A stretch of 64,000 bases of DNA, from contig NZ_CP082944.1 in assembly GCF_019933155.2 (NCBI RefSeq), positions 1,800,001-1,864,000 of the forward strand, given 5' to 3'. The position numbers were made by a program, and so were the translations under genes. The notes under the pieces were generated by a model. The model did not search any database, was not told where the DNA came from, and saw only the letters and a program-made list of their open reading frames with translations. This DNA comes from Metabacillus dongyingensis. GTDB lineage: Bacteria; Bacillota; Bacilli; Bacillales; Bacillaceae. Shown in pieces: positions 36,085 through 45,355 of this stretch; within the stretch, counting starts at the first letter, position 1; every line of letters starts with the position of its first letter.

Positions 36085-36126
36085 ATTCTCACCAAATCTT
36101 TCTTTCGTTACGTTTTGTTACTGTTT

Positions 36127-36152
36127 ATATCGTCATCTTTTTATGAACTTTA
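36127..36152 (-). promoter_or_regulatory. Sigma-D promoter of motAB
   Basis: On the minus strand TAAA (36152-36149), a 14-base spacer and GACGATAT (36134-36127) match the consensus TAAA-N14-16-GCCGATAT with one mismatch. It is placed correctly for motA. Confidence 0.78.
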
Positions 36153-36248
36153 AGCGCATATTGAAAAGAGAAAGAGAGGAATCATGGCTTTTTTCGCGAA
36201 TTAAGAGGAGGGAAAGTTATTATTTTAAGAGAAAGTGGGGAAATACAT

Positions 36249-37943
36249 ATGAATTTTCAGGAATACGAATACAAAAGACCGGTTAAGGAAGAATTTGAAG
36301 CAGCGTTTCATAAGGCGCTTGAATTATTTAAGCAGGCAGAAAGCTTAGAAAAGCAGGAAGCGGCGCTTGATCAGCTGAATGTCATCCGCGGCAACCTTTC
36401 TACAGCCTTCAATCTTTGCTACATCCGCCATACGATTGATACAAATGATGAGTTTTACAAAGAAGAGCAGGACTATCTTGATGAGCTTGAACCGCATATT
36501 AAAGCAATGGATACGGAGTTTTACAAAGCGCTTGTCAGCTCAAATTTCCGCAATGAATTGGAAGAGAAATACGGGAAACAGCTTTTTGCCCTTGCTGACG
36601 CCCAGATGAAAACATTCTCCCCTGAAGTACTTGAAGATCTGCAAAAAGAAAACAAACTCGCGACAGAATATACGAAGCTTGTTGCCTCTGCAAAAATTGA
36701 GTTTGACGGAAAAGAATACACACTCGCACAGCTTGAACCGCTGCTTGAATCAAAAGAGCGCGACAAGAGAAAACGTGCATCAGACGCATACTTTGGCTTT
36801 TATGCTGAAAATGGAGAAAAATTCGATGAGATTTTTGACAAGCTCGTAAAAGTCCGGACACTCATTGCAAAGAAATTAGGCTTTGCGAATTTTGTGGAGC
36901 TTGGCTACGAAAGAATGCAGCGCATTGATTTTAATGCAGACATGGCGAAGAACTTCCGTGATCAGATCAAGGAATACATCGTGCCGATGGCCTCTCGATT
37001 AAGAGAACGCCAGCAGGAACGTTTAGGGCTTGATACTCTTGCTTTTCCGGATGAAAAGCTTCAATTTACAACTGGAAATGCTACTCCTAAAGGGGATGCA
37101 GAGTGGATTATCGAGAATGGGAAAAAGATGTATGAAGAGCTGTCGGGAGAAACAAATGAATTCTTTGATTTTATGATTGAACGGAATCTGATGGATCTGC
37201 TTGCTCAAAAAGGAAAAGCAGGCGGCGGATACTGCACATATATTGAAGATTACAAAGCTCCATATATCTTCGCGAACTTTAACGGTACAAGCGGAGATAT
37301 TGATGTTTTGACACACGAAGCAGGTCACGCATTCCAAGTGTATATGAGCCGTCATTTCAATTTATCTGAATATCACTTCCCAACACATGAGGCTTGTGAA
37401 ATTCATTCCATGAGCATGGAATTTTTCACTTGGCCTTGGATGGAAACCTTCTTTAAGGAAGATACGGAAAAGTATAAATTCAGCCATTTAAGCGGAGCTC
37501 TGTTATTCTTGCCATATGGTGTAACTGTCGATGAGTTCCAGCATTTCATCTATGAAAATCCGGATGCCACTCCAAAGGAACGCAAACAGGCATGGAGAGA
37601 GATTGAACGGAAATACTTGCCGCACCGCAATTACGAGGATAACGAATTCTTGGAAGAAGGCGGATTCTGGCAGCGTCAGGGACATATCTTTAATTCTCCT
37701 TTCTATTATATTGACTACACACTTGCTCAGATTTGTGCGCTGCAGTTCTGGAAAAAGATGCATGAAAATAAAGAACAGGCATGGGCGGATTATCTCCATC
37801 TCTGCAAACAGGGTGGAAGCCAATCATTCCTGGAATTAGTAAAGACTGCGAACTTGATCTCACCTTTTGAAGATGGATGTGTACAATCGGTCACAGGCGA
37901 CATTCGAGAGTGGCTTGAGAATGTGGATGACAAAAACCTTTAA
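36249..37943 (+). CDS. M3 family oligoendopeptidase (PepF-related)
   Basis: 564 residues. The zinc site is LTHEAGHAFQVY (HExxH form), with the third ligand glutamate in the downstream helix (THEACEIHSMSMEFF). Members cut short peptides in the cytoplasm. The length is shorter than classical PepF (about 600-670) and fits the M3 branch that includes the Geobacillus Pz-peptidase. ATG 36249 follows AAAGTGGGG. It is monocistronic with its own terminator. A role in recycling signalling or nutrient peptides is possible but not shown. Confidence 0.9.
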   Translation: MNFQEYEYKRPVKEEFEAAFHKALELFKQAESLEKQEAALDQLNVIRGNLSTAFNLCYIRHTIDTNDEFYKEEQDYLDELEPHIKAMDTEFYKALVSSNFRNELEEKYGKQLFALADAQMKTFSPEVLEDLQKENKLATEYTKLVASAKIEFDGKEYTLAQLEPLLESKERDKRKRASDAYFGFYAENGEKFDEIFDKLVKVRTLIAKKLGFANFVELGYERMQRIDFNADMAKNFRDQIKEYIVPMASRLRERQQERLGLDTLAFPDEKLQFTTGNATPKGDAEWIIENGKKMYEELSGETNEFFDFMIERNLMDLLAQKGKAGGGYCTYIEDYKAPYIFANFNGTSGDIDVLTHEAGHAFQVYMSRHFNLSEYHFPTHEACEIHSMSMEFFTWPWMETFFKEDTEKYKFSHLSGALLFLPYGVTVDEFQHFIYENPDATPKERKQAWREIERKYLPHRNYEDNEFLEEGGFWQRQGHIFNSPFYYIDYTLAQICALQFWKKMHENKEQAWADYLHLCKQGGSQSFLELVKTANLISPFEDGCVQSVTGDIREWLENVDDKNL

Positions 37944-37950
37944 TGTAAAT

Positions 37951-37978
37951 GCCGTCAGCATATGCTGGCGGTTTTTTC
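37951..37978 (+). terminator. Terminator of the M3 peptidase gene
   Basis: CCGTCAGCATATGCTGGCGG folds as a stem with one G-U pair, followed by six T. Confidence 0.85.
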
Positions 37979-38067
37979 GTTTGTTAGTCGGACAAAAGAT
38001 CAGTATAAAGAATGAATTCAAACTCTCGCACTTCTTTTAAAATTAAGAAAAGAGAGGAGAGATGGAA

Positions 38068-38706
38068 ATGAAATTTGTGCATGTGCAGTTAGAGTGTAAA
38101 CATCTTGAAGAAATGAAAGAATTCTACACGGGTATTTTAAAGATGAGATTAACAGATGAAAAAAAGGATCGTTTTACCGTGAAAGCAGGTTTGAGCAGCT
38201 TAACTTTTATAAAAGCAGAAAACCGTGCCTATTATCATTTATGCTTCAGAACAAATATATCGTTTTTTGACGTCATGTTTAAGGAATTAGAGAGTCTTCT
38301 GCTGCAAAATGAAGAAGGCGAAGTGAGCTTATACTGGAAAGGAAAACAGGCTTATTTTCATGATCCTGAAGGAAATGTGCTTGAAATGCTTGAAAGGACG
38401 GAGGCTCCAGATCATCTGTTAGACTGGCATGATGCATTTGAAGTTGGGCTGCCATGTGAAAATATTGACGAAATGCGGAAGGAAATAGCTTTTTTGACTA
38501 ATCAATATGGGGCTGAATCTGACTCGTTCGCTTTTTTCGGAAATGGTGATGGCTCTGTCGTTGTGGTGAAAGAAGGCAGGCACTGGTACCCGACACAAAG
38601 AGGTTCAGAGATTCACCCGATTGTACTTGAAGTCGAGGATAAGGCTGAGTTTGTGTACAGACACCCAGTATATCCTTATAAAATTATTGCAAAAAAAGAG
38701 TGCTGA
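38068..38706 (+). CDS. VOC (glyoxalase/bleomycin-resistance fold) family protein
   Basis: Start placed at ATG 38068, eight or nine bases past GAGGAGAG; ATG 38062 is too close to that site. The 212-residue protein has two VOC modules. The first (1-110) has the starting strand FVHVQLECKHLEEMKEFY and the metal-end motif YFHDPEGNVLEMLE. The second (about 120-205) begins AFEVGLPCENIDEMRKE. Such proteins act as lyases, dioxygenases or binding proteins; the substrate is unknown. Its stop lies inside the terminator shared with clpE. Confidence 0.8.
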   Translation: MKFVHVQLECKHLEEMKEFYTGILKMRLTDEKKDRFTVKAGLSSLTFIKAENRAYYHLCFRTNISFFDVMFKELESLLLQNEEGEVSLYWKGKQAYFHDPEGNVLEMLERTEAPDHLLDWHDAFEVGLPCENIDEMRKEIAFLTNQYGAESDSFAFFGNGDGSVVVVKEGRHWYPTQRGSEIHPIVLEVEDKAEFVYRHPVYPYKIIAKKEC

Positions 38707-38732
38707 ATTCCTCCAAGTCAGCACTCTTTCCA
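38694..38732. terminator. Bidirectional terminator between the VOC gene and clpE
   Basis: AAAGAGTGCTGA and TCAGCACTCTTT pair perfectly around an 11-base loop. It contains the VOC stop codon and ends both convergent transcripts. Confidence 0.88.
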
Positions 38733-38734
38733 TT

Positions 38735-40804
38735 TTATTTATCATTTACAGAAATCTCATCATCTGTAATTTCTACAACAAGTTCTGTGATCTCATTGCC
38801 TTCAAGCAAGATGTCAGCAATTGAATCTTCTACATGCTCTTGAATCACTCTGCGGAGCGGACGTGCACCGAACGCAGGATGATAGCCGAGTTCGGCAATT
38901 TTTTCTTTCGCCTCATCAGTGATGCTGAGCGTTACTTTTTGTTCTGCCAAAGCAGTTTTCAAATCATCCAGCATAATATCGACGATTTCAAGCAGATGCG
39001 GTTTTTCAAGTGATTTGAATTCAATGATGCTGTCAAAACGATTCAGAAACTCGGGTTTAAAGAATGAGCCTAGAGAGCTTAATAAAGAACTTTCATTTAA
39101 GGCATCATTGCTTCCGAATCCGACAGTTATTTTCTTATGGCCGATGCCGGCGTTGCTTGTCATGATGATGACAGTGTCTTTAAAGCTGACCGTTCTGCCC
39201 TGGCTGTCTGTAAGTCTGCCATCTTCCATCACTTGAAGGAACATGTGCTGGACATCAGGATGAGCTTTTTCAATTTCATCAAGCAGGATGATGCTGTATG
39301 GGTTCCGGCGGACTTTTTCAGATAATTGTCCAGCTTCTTCATGGCCAACGTAGCCAGGAGGGGAACCAATGATTTTAGAAATCGAATGCTTCTCCATGTA
39401 TTCACTCATATCAAGACGGATGAGTGAGTCGCGAGAACCAAACAGTTCAGAGGCAAGGGTTTTTGTCAGCTCTGTTTTCCCGACCCCGGTCGGGCCCACA
39501 AACAGGAAGGACCCGATTGGTCTTTCTTTGGACTTTAATCCTGCACGGCTGCGGCGAATGGCTTTGGCTACTTTTTTAACAGCCTCGTCCTGACCGATTA
39601 CTTTTCCTGATAGTTTAATCTCAAGGTTTTTCATCTGAGCCTGCTCGTCTTCCTGAAGTTTGCCTACTGGTATACCCGTCTTCTTTTCAATGATGGCCTG
39701 AATATCTGCAAGGTCGACTACAGCTTTAACAGGAGTCTGCATTTTCTCAAGCTTGAGCTCTTCATCGCGCAATTTGGCAGCAAGCTCGTAGTTTTCTTCC
39801 TTCGTTGCCTGAGCTTTTTTACTGGCGATTTCAGCTAATTGACCGCTGATGTCTTCGCCGCCGACTGCCTGAAGGTTCTTTTTCGAACCTGCTTCATCAA
39901 GCAGGTCAATCGCTTTGTCAGGCAAGTAACGATCCTGGATGTAGCGGTTTGACAAGGTTACAGTCGCTTTAATGGCTTCTTCGGTATACGTAACCTCATG
40001 GTATTTTTCATATTTATCCTGAATGCCTTTTAAGATTTCAACGGCTTTTTCAAGGGACGGCTCTGATACCATGACTGGCTGGAATCTGCGTTCAAGCGCT
40101 GCATCTTTTTCGATTTGACGGTACTCTTTTAAAGTCGTTGCACCTACAACCTGCAGCTCTCCGCGTGCAAGAGCAGGTTTTAAAATATTGCCTGCATCCA
40201 TTGATCCTTCGGCAGACCCTGCACCTACAAGAAGATGAATTTCATCAATAAACAAGATGATGTTTTTCTTTTGCTGAAGCTCAGAAATCAGCTGTTTCAT
40301 TCTTTCCTCAAATTGGCCCCGTATGCCAGTGTTTGCAACTAGTGAAGCCACATCAAGCAAGTATACTTCCTTGTTTTTCAGCTTAGCAGGGACATCGCCT
40401 TCTGCAATTTTAAGCGCAAAGCCTTCTGCTACAGCCGTTTTGCCTACTCCTGGTTCACCGATTAAAACGGGGTTATTCTTATTTCTTCTGTTCAGAATTT
40501 CAATTAATCTTTCGACCTCTGCATCTCTTCCAATAACAGGATCAATGACTCCTGCTTTTGCAGCTCGCGTTAAATTGCGGCCTAATTGGTCAAGAAGACC
40601 ATTGCCTCCATGTTTATGAGTTTGACCTTCTGCACCTTGCTGGAATGGCTGAGAAGAAGGAACATTTCCGAATGATCCGCTTGGAACAGAGCTTCTATAT
40701 TGTGCATAACAATCTGTGCAGAGCAGCACTTGCTGACGCTCCTGATTAATTTGAAGAGTTAAATGAACAGATGCTTTCTTAGCTTGACAGTGTTGACATA
40801 GCAT
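38735..40804 (-). CDS. clpE: ATP-dependent Clp protease ATPase subunit ClpE
   Basis: 689 residues. The ClpE-specific N-terminal zinc finger ([21 protein letters not shown]) is followed by the first AAA domain ([21 protein letters not shown]), a UVR-like middle segment ([16 protein letters not shown]) and the second AAA domain ([23 protein letters not shown]). The ClpP loop falls in the second domain. It unfolds aggregated proteins for ClpP during heat stress. Two CtsR sites precede it. ATG 40804 follows CAGGAGG. It is in the same order as in B. subtilis (mot genes, clpE, ykvI). Confidence 0.97.
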   Translation of the reverse strand: MLCQHCQAKKASVHLTLQINQERQQVLLCTDCYAQYRSSVPSGSFGNVPSSQPFQQGAEGQTHKHGGNGLLDQLGRNLTRAAKAGVIDPVIGRDAEVERLIEILNRRNKNNPVLIGEPGVGKTAVAEGFALKIAEGDVPAKLKNKEVYLLDVASLVANTGIRGQFEERMKQLISELQQKKNIILFIDEIHLLVGAGSAEGSMDAGNILKPALARGELQVVGATTLKEYRQIEKDAALERRFQPVMVSEPSLEKAVEILKGIQDKYEKYHEVTYTEEAIKATVTLSNRYIQDRYLPDKAIDLLDEAGSKKNLQAVGGEDISGQLAEIASKKAQATKEENYELAAKLRDEELKLEKMQTPVKAVVDLADIQAIIEKKTGIPVGKLQEDEQAQMKNLEIKLSGKVIGQDEAVKKVAKAIRRSRAGLKSKERPIGSFLFVGPTGVGKTELTKTLASELFGSRDSLIRLDMSEYMEKHSISKIIGSPPGYVGHEEAGQLSEKVRRNPYSIILLDEIEKAHPDVQHMFLQVMEDGRLTDSQGRTVSFKDTVIIMTSNAGIGHKKITVGFGSNDALNESSLLSSLGSFFKPEFLNRFDSIIEFKSLEKPHLLEIVDIMLDDLKTALAEQKVTLSITDEAKEKIAELGYHPAFGARPLRRVIQEHVEDSIADILLEGNEITELVVEITDDEISVNDK

Positions 40805-40827
40805 AGTGAAAACCTCCTGATATATAA

Positions 40828-40850
40828 TTTGACTTTGACTATCTTTGACT
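40828..40850 (-). promoter_or_regulatory. CtsR operator proximal to clpE
   Basis: The minus strand reads AGTCAAA-GAT-AGTCAAA (40850-40834), matching the CtsR heptad repeat RGTCAAA-NAN-RGTCAAA. A third overlapping GTCAAA extends to 40828. Confidence 0.88.
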
Positions 40851-40901
40851 ATTTAGGTGGTAAAAAATCACCTCATAGGATGATCTTGATTCATATTATA
40901 G

Positions 40902-40918
40902 TTTGACCTTATTTGACT
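40902..40918 (-). promoter_or_regulatory. CtsR operator distal to clpE
   Basis: The minus strand reads AGTCAAA-TAA-GGTCAAA, a full CtsR heptad pair. It is about 50 bases upstream of the first site. Multiple CtsR sites are typical for clpE. Confidence 0.88.
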
Positions 40919-40984
40919 TTCAAGTATTTTGCTTAAAATTTTATAAGTTAAATCGGAAATCTCATCAGGCTCTAAGTCGAAGCG

Positions 40985-42060
40985 TTTCGTGATTAGCTTC
41001 ATAACTGAATTTGCAGCACTAAATGTGGGCTTCGACACGAGTTAAGTGCATCAAAACTGAATATGCGGCACTAAATGTGGGTTCCGACACGAGATAAGTG
41101 CATCATAACCGAATATGCGGCACTAAATGTGGGTTCCGACACGAGATAAGTGCTTCGTATCCGAATATGCGGCACTAAATGTGTGCTCCGACACAAGATA
41201 ATTGTGTCATAACCGAAAATGCAGCACTAAATGTGTGCTCCGACAAGAGTTAGTGCGTCATAACCGAATATGCGGCACTAAATGTGAGCTCCGACCCGAG
41301 TTAAGTGCAACATAACCGAATATGCAGCACTAAATGTGGGCTCCGGCAAGAGTTAGTGCGTCATAACCGAATATGGCGGCACTAAATGTGTGCTCCGACA
41401 CAAGTTAAGTGCGTCATAACCGAAAATGCGGCACTAAATGTGTGCTCCGACCCGAGTTAAGTGCATCATAACCGAAAATGCAGCACTAAATGTGTGCTCC
41501 GACACAAGTTAAGTGCGTCATATCCGAAAATGCAGCACTAAATGTGTGCTCTGACACAAGTTAAGTGCGTCATAACCGAATATGCAGCACTAAATGTGTG
41601 CTCGGACATGAGATAAGTGCGTCATAACCGAAAATGCGGCACTAAATGTGTGCTCCGACACAAGATAATTGTGTCATAACCGAAAATGCAGCACTAAATG
41701 TGAGCTCCGACACTAGATAAGTGCGTCATAACCGAATATGCGGCGCTAAATGTGTGCTCCGACACAAGATAATTGTGTCATAACCGAAAATGCAGCACTA
41801 AATGTGAGCTCCGACAAGAGTTAGTGCGTCATAACCGAATATGCGGCACTAAATGTGAGCTCCGACCCGAGTTAAGTGCAACATAACCGAATATGCAGCA
41901 CTAAATGTGGGCTCCGACACGAGTTAACTGCGTCATAACCGAATATGCGGCACTAAATGTGAGCTCCGACACAAGTTAAGTGCGTCATAACCGAATATGC
42001 AGCACCTAATGTGAGCTCCGACACCGAGTTAAGTGCTTCAAAACCGAATTTGAAGCACAT
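40985..42060. repeat. Array B: about twenty tandem 52-bp units with inverted arms
   Basis: GCACTAA recurs at 41016, 41068, 41120, 41172, 41224, 41275, 41327, 41379 and on to 42002, 20 units, with a partial at 42055. Spacing is 52, with only 51 or 53 where one base is lost or gained. Arms GCACTAAATGTGTG and CACAAGTTAAGTGC are imperfectly inverted over 34 bp, followed by an 18-bp linker. It lies between the divergent clpE and ykvI genes. No ribosome site or conserved frame is seen. Confidence 0.95.
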
Positions 42061-42196
42061 CATCGAGCAGGCAATCACTAAGTGGATGCAGGATTTTCAG
42101 GAGAAAAACAACCGTCCAAATGAAGTCTTTGGTGTAATCTTGTCCATGAGATTGGTCATTTTGGGGGATTTGGACGGGTTACCACCTGACTTATAA
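42011..42196 (+). pseudogene. Protein-like frame fused to the last array B unit
   Basis: From about 42050 the frame reads LKHIIEQAITKWMQDF, EKNNRPNEVFGVILSM and ends GDLDGLPPDL. This looks like a genuine protein tail of about 48 codons. It continues upstream into the last repeat (possible GTG 42011) with no ribosome site. I read it as the 3' part of a gene whose start has been replaced by the array, or a small gene with a lost start. The family is not recognised. Confidence 0.4.
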
Positions 42197-42370
42197 GATT
42201 AGTGAAGATTTGAGTCTTTTACTATTGAGATTAAATTAATGCGACACTTGTGAAAAATTTTCTTCTGCCAACAGGCCGAACCGCATTCAGGTTGTACTTC
42301 TTTCTTAACACCTTGTCTCATATACATGGTAAGAGTTCAGCTAAAGCATTCATCGTAACGGGGGTAGAAG

Positions 42371-43426
42371 ATGAAGAATCAATGGTTTCAGGTTGTTCAA
42401 ATCGCAGCTGTATATGTTGGAACGGTTGTCGGGGCCGGCTTTGCAACTGGACGGGAGATTGTGGAATTTTTTACGCAGTATGGCTTATTTGGCATACTCG
42501 GTATTTTAATATGCGGGTACTTTTTTATGCATCTTGGTGCAAAGATTATGATCATATCAAAACGGATCGGGGCAAAATCGTACCAGGATTTTAATCTTTT
42601 TTTATTCGGCAAGTCGTTTGGATTTATCATAAATTTCTTTATGCTGCTTGTCTTATTCGGTGTAACATCTGTGATGCTATCAGGTGCTGGGGCTATTTTT
42701 GAGGAGCAGCTGAAATTTTCAAGGCAGTTTGGATTGCTGCTTACCATCGTTCTGACGATCATCGCGATGTCTTTCGGCACAAAAGGGCTGTTTAGCGTCA
42801 ATATTATTGTCGTGCCGCTTTTAATCCTCTTCAGTGTGCTTATTGCGGTATCATCATTTGATGCCCATACGTTTTCATCCTTTCAGCTTCATCATGCTCC
42901 ATCATTTAAATGGCTGATCTCAGCCGTATCCTATTCAGCCTTTAACCTGGCGATGGCAGAAGCAGTTCTTGTTCCCCTTGCACAGGAGATTGAAGATGAG
43001 CGCGTTGTAAAATGGGGAGGAATAGCTGGAGGGGCCGTCCTTACGTTCATTTTGCTGAGCAGCCACTTTGCCCTGTCCACACTTCCTGATGTGATTTTAT
43101 ACGATATCCCAATGGCCGAGGTCATGAAAGCATCTGTTTTTTCCTTCTATTTCATTTATATTTTGGTCATTTACGGGGAAGTTTTTACATCTGTCATCGG
43201 TAATTTATTCGGTCTTGAACGCCATTTGGTGCGGATAATTCCAATCCCAAGGATGTTCATTATCCTCATCCTGCTCAGCGGTGCTTTTTTCGTCAGTCAA
43301 ATTGGCTACAGCTCGCTGATTGCCTTTTTATATCCAATCTTTGGCTATATGAGCATCATCTTTCTGGTCTTATTGTTGGTCCGGAAAAACCCTCTTCCTG
43401 AAAATAATAAAACATTGAAAAAGTGA
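42371..43426 (+). CDS. ykvI: YkvI family membrane permease
   Basis: 351 residues with about ten membrane helices. The N-terminal QIAAVYVGTVVGAGFATGRE is a transporter helix 1 of the LeuT-like type with an unwound glycine region. MAEAVLVPLAQEIEDE occurs midway. It is a predicted secondary transporter of unknown substrate. Position between clpE and the queC operon is as in B. subtilis. ATG 42371 follows CGGGGGTAGAAG. Confidence 0.85.
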   Translation: MKNQWFQVVQIAAVYVGTVVGAGFATGREIVEFFTQYGLFGILGILICGYFFMHLGAKIMIISKRIGAKSYQDFNLFLFGKSFGFIINFFMLLVLFGVTSVMLSGAGAIFEEQLKFSRQFGLLLTIVLTIIAMSFGTKGLFSVNIIVVPLLILFSVLIAVSSFDAHTFSSFQLHHAPSFKWLISAVSYSAFNLAMAEAVLVPLAQEIEDERVVKWGGIAGGAVLTFILLSSHFALSTLPDVILYDIPMAEVMKASVFSFYFIYILVIYGEVFTSVIGNLFGLERHLVRIIPIPRMFIILILLSGAFFVSQIGYSSLIAFLYPIFGYMSIIFLVLLLVRKNPLPENNKTLKK

Positions 43427-43684
43427 GAATAATCAAACAATTTAAACATAAAGGCTTGATTATCAACATAATTATGAAGAAAACTGGCATAATTCACGTT
43501 TGACTGCTGAAGTTGTTCATATTATGATGTTTTTAATGTTATCTGAATTTTTTATATCTTTTAAAGAGGTGATGAGATGGGGTATTAACTTTTTATAGAA
43601 GGTTTTGCACCATCGCTTGCCTAATAGATTGAAATTTTTCAGGAGGTGACTCCTTTTCTGTCTCAGGCGGAAGAGGGAATTTAT

Positions 43685-45028
43685 TTGGACATAGTGAATT
43701 TGTTCATTATTGCGATTTTAATTGCTGCCACTGCTTTTTTTGTAGCATCGGAGTTCGCAATTGTTAAAATTCGAAGTTCCCGCATTAATCAGCTGATTGA
43801 AGAAGGAAATAAACAGGCATTATCAGCTAAGAATGTAACGGATAACCTTGATGAATATTTATCAGCTTGCCAGCTGGGAATTACCATTACAGCGCTCGGC
43901 CTCGGCTGGCTTGGGGAGCCTGCAATCGGAAGGCTGCTTTATCCTGTTTTCAAAAGGTTTGACCTGCCAGGTTCAGGCGTTCAGTTCTTGTCTGTTGCAA
44001 TTGCCTTTGCCATCATTACATTTCTGCACGTAGTGGTGGGGGAGCTTGCGCCAAAAACAGTAGCCATACAAAAAGCGGAGCGAATTACGCTTACCTTTTC
44101 AAAGCCGTTAATGGCATTTTACCGCCTCATGTATCCGGTGATCTGGGTGTTAAATGGCTCAGCACGGCTTCTCACGAGCTTCTTAGGTATGAAGCAGGTC
44201 TCAGAGCATGAGCTCGCACACAGCGAGGAAGAATTAAGGATTTTGTTATCTGAAAGCTATGAAAGCGGAGAGATCAATCAATCTGAATACAAATATGTGA
44301 ACAAGATATTTAAATTTGATGATCGTATTGCGAAAGAAATTATGGTGCCCCGCACCCAAATCGTTTCACTTGATATTGAAGAGACGCTGCAGTCGCATCT
44401 GAAGATTATCAAAAGTGAAAAATATACAAGATATCCTGTCGTTGACGGCGACAAAGACCATATCATCGGTATGGTGAATATTAAAGAAATTTTTACGGAC
44501 TTATTTCAATCAAAAAAAACCGAGCATTTTACATTGATAACTTATATTAGGCCTGTCATTCAAGTCATCGATTCTGTGCCGATTCAAGAACTGCTGCTTA
44601 AAATGCAAAAAGAGCATATTCACATGGCCATTCTTATTGATGAATACGGCGGAACTGCTGGGCTTGTAACAGTTGAAGATATATTAGAGGAAATCGTAGG
44701 CGAAATCAGAGATGAATTTGATGCTGATGAAGTGCCGCTTGTCCAGAAAATCACGGATGATCAGTATGTGATCGACGGAAAAGTATTAATAAGCGAACTG
44801 AACGATTTGTTTGGACTTGAAATGGATGACACAGATGTTGATACAATCGGCGGCTGGATGCTGACTGAAAAATACGATATCAAAAAAGGAGAAATGGTTG
44901 AATTCGGATCCTTTACGTTTAAAGTGAAGGACATGGAAAACCACCATATCCGCTATCTGGAAATGACTCGAAAAAAAAAGACGGATAGTTCCCCGCTTTT
45001 GCAGAAGGGAATCGCTGCCACACAATGA
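43685..45028 (+). CDS. CNNM/CorC-type hemolysin family protein (DUF21-CBS-CorC_HlyC)
   Basis: Start chosen at TTG 43685, seven bases after AGAGGG. A GTG at 43646 lies inside an AGGAGGTGA and gives an atypical extension. The 447-residue protein has a DUF21 membrane domain (about 1-190), a CBS pair (about 205-330; MVPRTQIVSLDIEE, HMAILIDEYGGTAGLV) and a C-terminal CorC/HlyC domain (VIDGKVLISELNDLFG). Relatives such as MpfA export magnesium or affect its balance. The leader is odd (see findings). A terminator follows at once. Confidence 0.88.
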   Translation: MDIVNLFIIAILIAATAFFVASEFAIVKIRSSRINQLIEEGNKQALSAKNVTDNLDEYLSACQLGITITALGLGWLGEPAIGRLLYPVFKRFDLPGSGVQFLSVAIAFAIITFLHVVVGELAPKTVAIQKAERITLTFSKPLMAFYRLMYPVIWVLNGSARLLTSFLGMKQVSEHELAHSEEELRILLSESYESGEINQSEYKYVNKIFKFDDRIAKEIMVPRTQIVSLDIEETLQSHLKIIKSEKYTRYPVVDGDKDHIIGMVNIKEIFTDLFQSKKTEHFTLITYIRPVIQVIDSVPIQELLLKMQKEHIHMAILIDEYGGTAGLVTVEDILEEIVGEIRDEFDADEVPLVQKITDDQYVIDGKVLISELNDLFGLEMDDTDVDTIGGWMLTEKYDIKKGEMVEFGSFTFKVKDMENHHIRYLEMTRKKKTDSSPLLQKGIAATQ

Positions 45029-45053
45029 GATGCTTTTTCCAGCATCTTTTTTT
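45028..45053 (+). terminator. Terminator of the CNNM/CorC-type gene
   Basis: AGATGCT and AGCATCT pair around TTTTCC, followed by five or more T. It overlaps the stop codon by one base. Confidence 0.85.
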
Positions 45054-45117
45054 GCGTAAAAATCAGCGTCTGAGGATAAAATAAGCCTGAATCTCATAAT
45101 TAAAGGAGACCGTTAAT

Positions 45118-45243
45118 ATGACTCAATCAAAAGGCCAAAAGCAGAGACAATGGGACATCCGCAAAGAATCACAAAATGAGCATGGCAAAGTAAAGTCTTT
45201 TAAAGAGCTCGAACAGGAAGGCACGCAAAACAACAAAAAGTAG
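45118..45243 (+). CDS. Small hydrophilic protein, 41 aa, DUF6254-like
   Basis: ATG 45118 follows AAAGGAGACCG, a strong site. The product begins MTQSKGQKQRQWDIRKES and continues HGKVKSFKELEQ, then a K/N/Q-rich tail. This resembles a family of about 40 residues in Bacillus annotated, as I recall, DUF6254. It has no membrane segment. Function unknown. A hairpin terminator follows. Confidence 0.65.
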   Translation: MTQSKGQKQRQWDIRKESQNEHGKVKSFKELEQEGTQNNKK

Positions 45244-45249
45244 CCAGAA

Positions 45250-45280
45250 AAAAGGAATCCGAATATTGCGGATTCCTTCT
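45250..45280. terminator. Hairpin terminator after the 41-aa gene
   Basis: AAGGAATCCG and CGGATTCCTT pair perfectly around AATATTG, flanked by A on the left and T/C on the right. Confidence 0.75.
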
Positions 45281-45282
45281 CT

Positions 45283-45355
45283 TCGCTTACAATAATGTTT
45301 TGCGCTTCGTTGTCTAACTGATCCGTTCTGGCCGAGGAGTGTGCTTGCGCTTTTC
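45283..45355. repeat. Dispersed intergenic element near the DUF2254 gene
   Basis: Contains TTGCGCTTCGTTGTCTAACTG and ends GCTTGCGCTTTTC. The ends resemble those of the element at 22484. It fills the space between the small gene terminator and the minus-strand DUF2254 gene, and its right end abuts that gene's stop. Confidence 0.4.

Noticed and set aside
42250..42594. 114-codon frame overlapping ykvI
   Set aside because: It is out of frame with ykvI, has no ribosome site and overlaps the well-supported permease.
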